Below the pieces are notes generated by a model. That model was given only the letters and a program-made list of their open reading frames with translations, was not told where the DNA came from and did not search any database. From Flavobacteriales bacterium (GTDB lineage: Bacteria; Bacteroidota; Bacteroidia; Flavobacteriales_F; PHOS-HE28), in assembly GCA_019638085.1 (NCBI GenBank), contig JAHBUL010000002.1, forward strand, positions 1 through 64,000: a DNA stretch of 64,000 nucleotides. The letters run 5' to 3'. A program made the position numbers and the translations under genes. Shown one piece after another: positions 36,574 through 44,889 of the stretch. Numbering within the stretch: position 1 is the stretch's first letter; each line of letters starts with the position of its first letter.

Positions 36574-37761
36574 ATGACCGAAAAACTCTGGAGCCGGAAT
36601 TTCATCATTGCCTGCCTCAGCTACTTCCTGATCGCGTGTACCTTCAGCCTGCTTATGCCCACCATCCCCATCTTCCTTTCGGAAGAGCTGGACGTGGAAC
36701 CCACCAAGATCGGGATCGTGCTGTCATCATACGTCCTTGCGCTGCTGCTTTTTCGGCCGTTCAGTGGCTTCCTGGTGGATAGCTATGCCCGGAAACCCTT
36801 GCTGCTCTTCGGTACCATCATGTTCGTGTCCATCTTCATCGGCTACTACTTCGCCTTCACGGTGCTGTTCTTCATCGTGCTCCGCTTTTTCCATGGCTTG
36901 TTCTGGGGCTTGGCAACCGTGTCGGCCAATACCGTGGCCATCGACATCATTCCATCCTCCCGGCGGGCCGAAGGGATCGGCTATTTCGGGGTGAACACCA
37001 ACCTCGCCATGGCCTTCGCACCCTTCATCGGCGTGAAGATCTATGAAGGCTACGGGTTCCATGCGCTGATCTCAGCCGCCTTGATCATGGGTTTTCTGGC
37101 CATTGTTGCAGCAGCCTTCATCAAAGTTCCCGATCGGGAACCGCTGCCTGAGCATGCACCGATCTCACTGGACCGCTTTATCCTGGTGAAAGCGATCCCG
37201 ATCCTGTTCAACCAATTGTTCCTGGCCTTCGGCTGGGGCACGTTGGTGGCCTTCGCTGTGCTTTACGGCAACGAGGTGGGTGTTCCCAACGCGGGGATCT
37301 TTTTCCTCTTCCTTGCCGGCGGGGTGGTGCTCTCGCGGGTCGCCTCCGGGAAGTTGGTGGACCGCGGCTACCTGCACCGTATGATGGCCGGTGCCATCGT
37401 GCTCATCAGTATCGGCTTTGCCAGCTTCGCTTCGTTCCACGATATCCGGCTCTTCAGCATCTCCGCCTTCCTGATCGGCCTAGGATACGGTACGCTCTTT
37501 CCTGCGTTGCAGACCATCTATATCGCCATGGCCCCATCCACCCAGCGTGGAACGGCCAACTCCACCTACCTCACCGGCTTCGACCTCGGCATCAGCATCG
37601 GGATGCTCCTCGGTGCCTACATCGCGGACCTCTACGGCTTCTCCAACATGTTCCTGATCACGGGGGCGCTCTCCTTTGTGGGCCTGTTCATTTATTGGTT
37701 CAACTCGAGAGGGGTGTTCGAAAGGAACCGGTTGGATAGGCCGGAGGTGCCGGGGAAGTAG
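36574..37761 (+). CDS. MFS transporter
   Basis: The product is about 395 aa from the ATG at 36574 (MTEKLWSRNFIIACLSYFL). It has about twelve hydrophobic helices and the MFS loop motif after helix 2 (GFLVDSYARKPLLLFG). An upstream in-frame start at 36445 would add 43 residues without hydrophobic character and is unlikely. It is probably an inner-membrane drug or metabolite exporter of the DHA1-like group. The substrate cannot be read from the sequence. Confidence 0.85.
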   Translation: MTEKLWSRNFIIACLSYFLIACTFSLLMPTIPIFLSEELDVEPTKIGIVLSSYVLALLLFRPFSGFLVDSYARKPLLLFGTIMFVSIFIGYYFAFTVLFFIVLRFFHGLFWGLATVSANTVAIDIIPSSRRAEGIGYFGVNTNLAMAFAPFIGVKIYEGYGFHALISAALIMGFLAIVAAAFIKVPDREPLPEHAPISLDRFILVKAIPILFNQLFLAFGWGTLVAFAVLYGNEVGVPNAGIFFLFLAGGVVLSRVASGKLVDRGYLHRMMAGAIVLISIGFASFASFHDIRLFSISAFLIGLGYGTLFPALQTIYIAMAPSTQRGTANSTYLTGFDLGISIGMLLGAYIADLYGFSNMFLITGALSFVGLFIYWFNSRGVFERNRLDRPEVPGK

Positions 37762-37841
37762 TGCTGCCGGAGCCGCAGTTCCGAGATGCAGGCACGACAC
37801 ATCATGTGGCGAGCACCACTTGGCTCGGAAGGTCGGATCTA

Positions 37842-38135
37842 TCAATCGAAATACTCGAACTCGATCCCGCTGGGCATCACATGCACCGCCTTCAGGTCCT
37901 GAACCGCCCTGATCTGGTGCTCGATATCCGGTGGGACTATAAAACTGTCTCCCTGATTCAGGACATGGTCGGTACCGGCCAGTGCCAATACACATTCCCC
38001 TTGCGTTACGGTCAACACGGACTCCATGTTCGCCAAGTGTTTCGGCAAGAGGTCTCCGGCCTTGGCCTCCATCTGTTTAGCCGTGAATTTCTTTCCTGTG
38101 GCCAATGTTCTGATCTTGGGTTTTGTCACTTCCAT
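37842..38135 (-). CDS. Small cupin-domain protein
   Basis: The product is about 97 aa from the ATG at 38135 (MEVTKPKIRTLATGKKF). It is a single-domain cupin, a small beta barrel. The second cupin motif region reads LNQGDSFIVPPDIEHQIRA. Only one clear metal-type His (IEHQ) is visible in that box, and the first box (PKHLANMESVLTVTQGECVL) is atypical. The protein may bind a small ligand rather than catalyse. It converges with the MFS gene. Confidence 0.8.
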   Translation of the reverse strand: MEVTKPKIRTLATGKKFTAKQMEAKAGDLLPKHLANMESVLTVTQGECVLALAGTDHVLNQGDSFIVPPDIEHQIRAVQDLKAVHVMPSGIEFEYFD

Positions 38136-38314
38136 CTTTATATGTTCCTTATTCAGCGTTGATCTGCAGTGGTAGTCGTGTTTCAATGTAGGCAATTTAC
38201 AGATCGTATTGCGCCCAGCTCAGCGTGTCCGGGTATCCTGCGGGAGGGATCGGCACTCTTATGACGGGTGTCATGATATGAAGTTATTCAACGGTCTAGC
38301 TTTACTGTAAAGCG

Positions 38315-38716
38315 ATGCCCATGTGGTGGAAAGTACTGCTCATCTGGTTGCTCTTCATGGTGGGTGCCATCCTCAATGGTACGCTTCGCGTGAAGGTGAT
38401 CGTTCCGTTCACGGGCGAAGCGATCGGGCACATCATCAGCACCGTTCTATTATGTGCGATCATCCTATCCATCACATGGTACACGTTGCCGTGGGTGGGC
38501 CTTGGCACGACCCTTCAGGCATGGGTTATTGGAGCCTGTTGGCTGTTCCTCACGCTGGCCTTCGAGTTTGGCGTAGGTCACTTCATCGGTCACCATAGCT
38601 GGACCGAGATGCTGGCGGACTACAATGTGCTGAAAGGACGAGTTTGGGTTTTCGTACCCCTTATCACCTTCCTCGCGCCGTGGTGGATGGCCCACGTGCG
38701 CGGTTTGTTGCCATGA
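38315..38716 (+). CDS. Hypothetical four-helix membrane protein
   Basis: The 133-aa product has four hydrophobic helices (about residues 5-24, 35-56, 66-85 and 108-128). Polar loops contain GHFIGHHSWTEMLADYN, with several His. It may be related to small membrane proteins of unknown function in Bacteroidota. A TAGCTTTA -7-like element lies at 38297-38304. No function can be assigned. Confidence 0.7.
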   Translation: MPMWWKVLLIWLLFMVGAILNGTLRVKVIVPFTGEAIGHIISTVLLCAIILSITWYTLPWVGLGTTLQAWVIGACWLFLTLAFEFGVGHFIGHHSWTEMLADYNVLKGRVWVFVPLITFLAPWWMAHVRGLLP

Positions 38717-38734
38717 CTGCGCGGAGCAAGCTTT

Positions 38735-38928
38735 AGGGTACCTCGAAGAACCTCACTCCGGCGGCATTAACCCTTTCGGGCAAGCACTTCTCGTTTGGTC
38801 ATCCGGCGTTGCTCCTCAGTCAGTTACCTACGGGTAACTTCCTTTCGTCGCGCCTTGGCTGCCCAGAACGATAAGCACTTGTGCCTTCCGATATGTATCG
38901 GAACGTTCGAGGTTCTTCGAGGTACCCT
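38735..38928. mobile_element. 194-bp element with 20-bp perfect terminal inverted repeats (MITE/REP-like)
   Basis: The ends are exact inverted copies: AGGGTACCTCGAAGAACCTC at 38735-38754 and its complement at 38909-38928. Inside are a 7-bp stem hairpin (AGTTACC/GGTAACT, 38822-38839) and another hairpin (TTCCGATA/TATCGGAA, 38886-38903). No transposase is encoded. A non-autonomous mobile or repetitive intergenic element is the most likely explanation. It sits just before, and probably overlaps the start of, the next gene. Confidence 0.65.
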
Positions 38929-39246
38929 TTAGCCATCAAATTGCTCCACACTGCGGTGTGGGTGTTTTTCAATGTGGTGATCTTCTATCTCCTCCTTGCG
39001 GTGCTGACGGACCGGCTGGACACCTGGGCCTGGATCTGTCTGGCGCTCATCGGCGCGGAATGTGCGGTGCTGTTGTTTTTCAGGATGGCCTGTCCGCTCA
39101 CCATTGTCGCACGTCGCTATTCCGACTCTCAACTCCCCAACTTCGACATTTACCTGCCCATCTGGCTCGCCCGGTACAACAAGCACATCTACGGTGTCCT
39201 CCTCGCGTTGATCCTTTCCGGATTGGTCTGGCGTCTGGTGGAGTAA
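38893..39246 (+). CDS. Small membrane protein of unknown function
   Basis: The product is about 117 aa from the ATG at 38893. Two or three hydrophobic helices (about residues 20-40, 45-65 and 95-112 of this form) flank a polar segment with CPLTIVARRYSD and NFDIYLPIWLARYNK. I recall similar unnamed proteins in Flavobacteriales that begin near LLHTAVWVF, i.e. about residue 17 here. The first 12 or so codons lie in the inverted-repeat element, so the native start may be the TTG at 38941 or may have been replaced. Confidence 0.6.
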   Translation: MYRNVRGSSRYPLAIKLLHTAVWVFFNVVIFYLLLAVLTDRLDTWAWICLALIGAECAVLLFFRMACPLTIVARRYSDSQLPNFDIYLPIWLARYNKHIYGVLLALILSGLVWRLVE

Positions 39247-39313
39247 TGGATCCGGTACCGCTGCGCGAATGCGTAACTTGGTACTTGAATAAGGATCCTG
39301 ATCCCATTCACCG

Positions 39314-39685
39314 ATGTTGAAACCCTTCGTCATATTAACCTTCATGCTCTTGTGCAGCGCTGGTGCAGTCGCACAGACGCCCGGATCTGCGACCTCCAGC
39401 GCCGTGCTGCAGAGTTGCTTCATGGGCACGCCGGCATCGTTCTGGACAGCACAAAAACTGACCCCGGATCAATCGCGGCGCATGGAAGCGATCTACGAGG
39501 CCTGTAAGACGGAATGCGATCTGCCGGGTGTGCAGAAGGACGACAACGCTATTTCCAGTTCCGATGGCAGCACGGTGATGGCTGAGTTGAAGAACATCCT
39601 TACGATGGACCAGTACGCGGCATGGACCAGCTATTGCGCGGACTTTGGCAAGGAAGGGAAAAGTGCCGCACCATCATCAAAGTGA
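39314..39685 (+). CDS. Small secreted protein, hypothetical
   Basis: The 123-aa product has a signal peptide (MLKPFVILTFMLLCSAGAVAQ). The mature part carries LTPDQSRRMEAIYEACKTEC and LTMDQYAAWTSYC, resembling the helical LTxxQ segments of Spy/CpxP-type periplasmic proteins. It has four or more cysteines that may pair. Function is unknown. Confidence 0.65.
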   Translation: MLKPFVILTFMLLCSAGAVAQTPGSATSSAVLQSCFMGTPASFWTAQKLTPDQSRRMEAIYEACKTECDLPGVQKDDNAISSSDGSTVMAELKNILTMDQYAAWTSYCADFGKEGKSAAPSSK

Positions 39686-39830
39686 TCATTGATCCATTGC
39701 TGTTCTCGTGATCCGTTCGTGTGGTCGGGCTGTTGCAGCCCATGCCAGCGCGCCGCGGTCACCAACGCAAAGACACGACCAACGATAGCGCAATGCGCCA
39801 GCGTGGTCGGGTCCAAGGTGAGCGGATCAT

Positions 39831-39856
39831 ACCATTGATCCCGCGGGATCAATGGT
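39831..39856. repeat. Perfect 26-bp palindrome overlapping a stop codon
   Basis: ACCATTGATCCCG followed by its exact complement spans the 3' end of the NHL-repeat gene, whose stop is at 39849-39851. There is no T-run. It could form a cruciform or mRNA-end hairpin, or act as a symmetrical binding site. Confidence 0.7.
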
Positions 39857-41891
39857 CCACAACGATACGGACCATGCTGCGTGGGTATTCGCGGATGCGC
39901 ACTCCGTACACACCACTGGCCAAGCCGGTGAGATCGAGACCTTGGGAGGCCGTGGAGACCGGCAATGACAGCGCGATGCTACCGGTGATGTCCAGCACGT
40001 CCAAGGTGGCACTGCGGTCCACGGCGTTCAGGCCGGCGAGGTAAACGATCCCGGTAGTGGGGTTGGGGTGTGCGCTGAGCGTGGGCAGCGCGTTCTCCGC
40101 GATGCCTGCGCCGATCGCAGGATCCATCCGTACCACTTCATTCGTGGTGGCGTTCACGTACCACACACGGCCATCCGGACCCACTTTGACGCCCATGATG
40201 CCGGGCGCGCCGGTGGAGATGGTACCCACAAGCGTGAAAGGAGCGGGGGAGTTGAGGTCGTACACGAGGATGTCGCCGGTCGCAAAGTCGGTAACGAGCA
40301 AGCGGTCGCCGATCACTTCGATACCGGCAGGCTCCACAAGGCCGGTGGTGATCACCGCTTCCCAAGTAGCCCCGGTGTAATTCAGGTATTCCGCCATCGG
40401 CTCGTGGGGGCCGAAAGTGGGCGTTCCGTTCGGCGTTCCGGAACGGATGTCCAGCCGCAGCACGCGCTGTCCGCCGTAGTCCACCACGTAGAGCCGGTCG
40501 GTGGCGTGGTCCAGCACGCAATGGCTCACCACGTGGTCATTCGGGTCCTTGGCGATGGTGAACGCGTCGAAGCGATGCACCACCCCGTCCGCGTGGTCAT
40601 TATTCCCAGGGCCATGGTCGGCCTTGAAATCGTACATCACAATGTCGCCGAGGTTGCCGTCCACCACCCAGAAGCGGTTCAAGGTCTCGGATGCGATCCC
40701 TTGGCAATAGGGGCTTTCGTGCAGCATGTCCAAGTGGCTGCCATTGCCACCGGATGGTTCCGCGTAGATGCTCATGTCCGAGCTCCACAGTGTAGGGCCG
40801 GTGAAGGGCGAGCCGCCGTCGTGGTTGGCATCATACACCCCGTTGCTGGTGGCGAAGTTGCCGTTGTCCGACATGGCGATACCGGTGGGCAGGCTCATGA
40901 AATGCCAGGCATTCCCATCCTGCTTGTATTGATGGGTCATGCCGGGGGCACCCGCATCGAAGAAGGTGACCGTGCTGCCGCCGGAGTTCTCGGTGCCCTT
41001 GTTGATCACCCAGAGCTCGTTCCGGGCCAGGTCCTGGTGGAAGTCGAGGTCGCGTGGGGTGTTCACTTGATCGCTGCTGGAACCCACGGTGGTGAAGGTG
41101 GGGGTGGAGAACAGGTACTGGTCCACGATGTTGGGGATCGGTGCGTTGATCACCTCTTGGAGCATGCTGTGGTCATTGCCCGGCACTTGGTCGGCTTCAC
41201 CGTTCAGGTTGCTCGCCCATACGTCCAGGTCGTAGGTGCCTGTTTGCGTGGGCGTCCAGGGAATGTTGTGCTCGAAGTGGTAGTCCTCACCCGAAGCGAT
41301 GTTCAAACCGCTCAACGAGTTGACCTGCGGGCTGCCGCCGTCGATCGTGTAGTTGAGGTCCATGTCCGTGATGGTCGCCATGCCATGGTTGCGGATGGTA
41401 CCCGCCACGGTGATCGCTTGGTCCGCGAAAGCGTACTTCGGGTTGGAAAGTTCGCTCACGGCGAGGTCCAGGTCCGCAGGAAGGGCGGCCACGAAGGAGA
41501 AGGTGTTGCCAGCTCCCATGGACATGTATTGCCCGATCAAGAAGCCGCCCGCCTTCACATTGTAATGGGTGCCGCCATCGCCCCAATCGTCCACAACGAT
41601 CAAGTTGTAGGTGGCCCCTTCCGTAAGGTCGTAGGGCCCTTCGGTATAGGTCTGGTTGGCTCCGTAACCGCCGGGGCTCTGGTTCTGGTCGCCGCCGCCG
41701 TTGCAGCCCACGGCGTTGTTCCCGCCGAAGGCGATGGTGTTGCTGCCGCAAGCGGAACCGTCCGGCACCAGCTGCCAATAGGCTTCATAGCCCCATGTGT
41801 CGGTGATCACCTCTATGGTGATCGGTACTTGGGCCTGTGGGAGGGCGGGAAAGAACAAAGCGCCAAAGGCGAAGGGTAACAGGTTTCTCAT
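39849..41891 (-). CDS. T9SS-exported NHL/CARDB-domain protein
   Basis: The 680-aa product has a signal peptide (MRNLLPFAFGALFFPALPQAQ). A glycine-rich N-terminal domain (about 25-135; WGYEAYWQLVPDG, GDGGTHYNVKAGG) and a CARDB-like module (about 140-235) come next. An NHL-type beta-propeller (about 265-600; RLYVVDYGGQRVLRLD, RLLVTDFATGDILVYD, RVWYVNATTNEVVRMD) and a sorting domain (LSAHPNPTTGI to RIVVDH) end it. It is exported by T9SS and likely surface-exposed, with unknown ligand. A symmetric palindrome overlaps its stop. Confidence 0.87.
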   Translation of the reverse strand: MRNLLPFAFGALFFPALPQAQVPITIEVITDTWGYEAYWQLVPDGSACGSNTIAFGGNNAVGCNGGGDQNQSPGGYGANQTYTEGPYDLTEGATYNLIVVDDWGDGGTHYNVKAGGFLIGQYMSMGAGNTFSFVAALPADLDLAVSELSNPKYAFADQAITVAGTIRNHGMATITDMDLNYTIDGGSPQVNSLSGLNIASGEDYHFEHNIPWTPTQTGTYDLDVWASNLNGEADQVPGNDHSMLQEVINAPIPNIVDQYLFSTPTFTTVGSSSDQVNTPRDLDFHQDLARNELWVINKGTENSGGSTVTFFDAGAPGMTHQYKQDGNAWHFMSLPTGIAMSDNGNFATSNGVYDANHDGGSPFTGPTLWSSDMSIYAEPSGGNGSHLDMLHESPYCQGIASETLNRFWVVDGNLGDIVMYDFKADHGPGNNDHADGVVHRFDAFTIAKDPNDHVVSHCVLDHATDRLYVVDYGGQRVLRLDIRSGTPNGTPTFGPHEPMAEYLNYTGATWEAVITTGLVEPAGIEVIGDRLLVTDFATGDILVYDLNSPAPFTLVGTISTGAPGIMGVKVGPDGRVWYVNATTNEVVRMDPAIGAGIAENALPTLSAHPNPTTGIVYLAGLNAVDRSATLDVLDITGSIALSLPVSTASQGLDLTGLASGVYGVRIREYPRSMVRIVVDH

Positions 41892-42030
41892 GGGCGTTGG
41901 GGTTGTGCGGTGAATTTAGTCGTTGAGTTTTTGTTGCGCGTCAATTGCTCGGTCCAGAGCGAGAGCATTCGCTGCTTATTGGATTCCTGCCAGTGCTTCA
42001 GCTCCAAGCTGTGCATGCACCCGAAGCACT

Positions 42031-44067
42031 TCAATGTTGCAGGTTGACCTTGCCGTGAAGTACCGCACCATGGTCTCGGATGGTGAGCAAGTACAACCCG
42101 GCAGCGTAGGCTGATAGATCGATGCCTGCCTCTTGGACCTTGTGCAACGGCGCGGTCAGGATCGATCGGCCGGTACCATCGCGCACTAGCACAACCGCAT
42201 CAGAAGACAGGGGTGGTAGGTTTTGCAGCCATACCGTGCCGGTGGAAGGGTTCGGGAACACGGAGATCGTCCCGTTGAGGGTCGCTTGCTCTTTGATACC
42301 CACGAACTGATCACCCACGCTGATGCGGTCCACGTACAGGTAGTTGCCCCCGTCCGTAACGTTCACCAGCTTGATGAGTACGTGATCCGAACTCTGGTAC
42401 GCCGCCAAACTGATGCTAGCGGATTTCCACGTGGTGGTGCTATCGGGAATGTAGGGTGTGGTCTGCGTGGGTCCGGTGGCCAGCGCGCCACCGCTGCGCG
42501 TCCATATCTGGCTGAAGTTGACGCCACAATCCGTGGATGCGAGCACCACCAGTTGGTCCGAATAGTTCGGGCTGCTGCGTGCATAGGCCCAGCGGAAACG
42601 CAGGGAGGGCGTCGCACCGAAGTTCAACAGGTCGAAGCTGGGTAGCACCAGTGCATCGCTCTGGCCGTAGTTGGTGTAGGTGAGGTTGTCGATGCGTGCC
42701 GAAGCGATGCCCTCGGCCTGCACGGCCACGGTATCCAGTTCCCAGGTGTGCTCGCCATCGGGGTTCTCCACGGTGATCCCGTTCGGGGGGAATACGAGCG
42801 ACTCAAAGCCTTCGGTGAACGGAGGTAACTGCCCCGCCACGGGATCCGCAACGGTGATCATCCCGGTGATCATTAAGCTATCACTTCCAATGGTGTTCTG
42901 CACCACCAAGGCCACGTCATACGTGCCCGGTGTTGCATAGCTCACCACCGGATCCTCGATCGCCGATGTGGTGGGGGTGCCTCCGGGAAAATACCACTGC
43001 CAGCCAAGCGGGTCATTCAGGGCCGTGCTTACGAACTGTACGGGATTGCCGGTGCATACCTGCTGCACGAGCGTGGCGAAGTTGGCCACCGCTGCGCAGG
43101 GCGAAGGGACGAACGAGGAGTCGCAACCGGTGGCCGTGGTATTGCCCGCTTGCCAGATGTCGTACCGGAACAGTTCCAGCAAATCCTGCATGCGGTCCTT
43201 TTGCCCCTGAGTGAACATGCTCTTGCACGCGTCGTTGGTGTAGTCCATGTAATTGTCCACCAGGTCGTTCACATCGGGTAGGTCGTTGCTACAGGTGTTA
43301 GCGGAAGCAGGGCAGCCGAAGTGGGGTGCCGCCACCGGTGGTGTATCGCAGACCAGATCGCCCGTGGTGCAAACGTCCGTGCCGCAGCCATCCTGGAAGG
43401 TGTGGTACAAGCCCAGCCAGTGGCCCGCCTCATGGCTTGCCGTGCGGCCCAGGTGGTAAGGCCCCTGCACCGTGCCCAGGGTACCGAAGGCCTTGTGCAG
43501 CACCACGATGCCATCCTCATCCGCGGGACCATCGGGGAAGGATGAATAGCCCAAGGTTCCGCTGTTGTTGTCGATGTCCTGCACCACGTAGATGTTCAGG
43601 TAGCGCGTGTTGTCCCATCCGCTGATCTGCTTCAGCATGGTGCGCTGGAAGCTTTGGTGATCCGCCAAGGGGCTGTTGATCCGCACGATGCCATTGGTGC
43701 ATTCGCCATTGGGGTCGAACCGTGCAAGACAGAAGCGCACCTCGGCGTCCACGCCGTTGCCATCCCCGTTGGTGCCTGCCTGTTTCCGGTAATCCTCGTT
43801 CAAGACCTGGATCTGACTTTGCACCTGTGCATCGCTGATGTTCTCCGGACCGCCTTGGTGGAAGATGTGCACCACCACGGGGATCACCTTCACATCGTTA
43901 CTGCGTTCCGTGCCCGATGCAGCTAACCGTGCCGTACTGAACGCTGCCTCCATGCCCTCAATGCCGTGCTGATGGCGAGCTAGGTAGGAATCGAACCCGC
44001 AAACGGGGGCTTGGGCCTGCAGACTTTGAATGGCACAAGCGAGCATACCTATGATCACATTGCGCAT
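42031..44067 (-). CDS. T9SS-exported M43 (pappalysin-type) metalloprotease
   Basis: The product is about 678 aa from the ATG at 44067 (MRNVIIGMLACAIQSLQAQ signal). The metzincin zinc site HEAGHWLGLYH is intact, with the Met-turn in DNYMDYTND further on. A PKD domain (about 335-400; FPGGTPTTSAIEDPVVSYATPGTY), a jelly-roll or MAM-like domain (about 415-585) and a T9SS sorting domain (VFPNPSTGTV to KVNLQH) complete it. The enzyme should be secreted and degrade extracellular proteins, similar to Bacteroidota M43 peptidases such as karilysin-like or mirolysin-like enzymes. Conserved cysteines suggest disulfides. Confidence 0.92.
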   Translation of the reverse strand: MRNVIIGMLACAIQSLQAQAPVCGFDSYLARHQHGIEGMEAAFSTARLAASGTERSNDVKVIPVVVHIFHQGGPENISDAQVQSQIQVLNEDYRKQAGTNGDGNGVDAEVRFCLARFDPNGECTNGIVRINSPLADHQSFQRTMLKQISGWDNTRYLNIYVVQDIDNNSGTLGYSSFPDGPADEDGIVVLHKAFGTLGTVQGPYHLGRTASHEAGHWLGLYHTFQDGCGTDVCTTGDLVCDTPPVAAPHFGCPASANTCSNDLPDVNDLVDNYMDYTNDACKSMFTQGQKDRMQDLLELFRYDIWQAGNTTATGCDSSFVPSPCAAVANFATLVQQVCTGNPVQFVSTALNDPLGWQWYFPGGTPTTSAIEDPVVSYATPGTYDVALVVQNTIGSDSLMITGMITVADPVAGQLPPFTEGFESLVFPPNGITVENPDGEHTWELDTVAVQAEGIASARIDNLTYTNYGQSDALVLPSFDLLNFGATPSLRFRWAYARSSPNYSDQLVVLASTDCGVNFSQIWTRSGGALATGPTQTTPYIPDSTTTWKSASISLAAYQSSDHVLIKLVNVTDGGNYLYVDRISVGDQFVGIKEQATLNGTISVFPNPSTGTVWLQNLPPLSSDAVVLVRDGTGRSILTAPLHKVQEAGIDLSAYAAGLYLLTIRDHGAVLHGKVNLQH

Positions 44068-44539
44068 TTGGATTCCTTCATTCATGGATTTCGTGCGTCC
44101 GTTACTATTGATCCCTCCAAGTGATTTTCATCATTAATTGAGCAAGGTACATACAAGCTACGTGCAAGAATTGGGGCAATGTTGGATTGGTGAGAACATG
44201 TTCCTTCATTTTCTGGAATAGAGCAGATAGCCTTCGTTCTGATGGACAAGGTGGGGGAACCAACGCCCTCGTTCGGGAACTGCTCCGCCTCACGTTTGCG
44301 AAAGGGCACGTAGGCATGGCCCCCGAACAGACCTGCCATAGCGAAGGCCCATGGCCCCAAAGGGTTGCCGTCCGATACGCTGTTCGGCTAACGCTCTAGC
44401 CAAGACTTGCCATTCGTCAATCGGCTACCCCTTATGTTACTCTACCTTTAAGGTGTATAATGTGGACTGGATCACGGAATGGTCCGGCGCGTTTCAAACC
44501 AACAACACCATGTTTCACGGCGGATATGATCTCTAGGGA
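44068..44539. other. Intergenic stretch between the M43 protease and SHOCT genes
   Basis: No convincing gene is visible in these 470 bases. It must contain the M43 promoter at the left and, at 44443-44450, a TACCTTTA element that may serve the SHOCT gene with a leader of about 90 bases. Confidence 0.4.
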
Positions 44540-44545
44540 ATGCAT

Positions 44546-44728
44546 ATGATCGGGTGGATCTTCTGGTTCATCATCATCTTCGGGTTAGGGGGCTTCTACG
44601 TGCCCGTGCCGAAAAAGATGGTCAAACGGGATAGCCCCTTGGACATTCTCAAACGCAGTTTTGCGAACGGGGATATCAGCAACGAAGAGTACACGGAAAG
44701 GAAGAGCGTGCTGCTGGACAAGCAATAG
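44546..44728 (+). CDS. SHOCT-domain small membrane protein
   Basis: The product is about 60 aa. One N-terminal membrane helix (MIGWIFWFIIIFGLGGFYV) is followed by a C-terminal SHOCT motif (SPLDILKRSFANGDISNEEY, then L). An ATG at 44540 two codons upstream is equally possible. SHOCT tails are short oligomerisation modules. The protein probably sits in the inner membrane with a cytoplasmic tail. Its role is unknown. Confidence 0.75.
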   Translation: MIGWIFWFIIIFGLGGFYVPVPKKMVKRDSPLDILKRSFANGDISNEEYTERKSVLLDKQ

Positions 44729-44889
44729 TCGCGGGCAGCAACGACGGTGAGCGACTACCACTTCCGCGTATGCCGAGTTGTTGCGCGTCGCACCTTTTCG
44801 TTGGGGTCTGCCCTTCCGGATAGGCGCCGCTTGCGCCTGGCAACGGTCATTGTCTTCGCTGAACTTGCTAGATCGGGAAGAGCAGCGGG

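Noticed and set aside
40068-41879. A 603-codon plus-strand reading frame opposite the NHL-repeat gene
   Set aside because: It is the antisense of a gene with a signal peptide, propeller and sorting domain. Its own translation is His/Val-rich, without any domain or plausible start context.
44082-44360. A 92-codon minus-strand frame in the gap after the M43 gene
   Set aside because: No family resemblance, start context or neighbour coupling supports it. It may be a decayed fragment but this cannot be shown.
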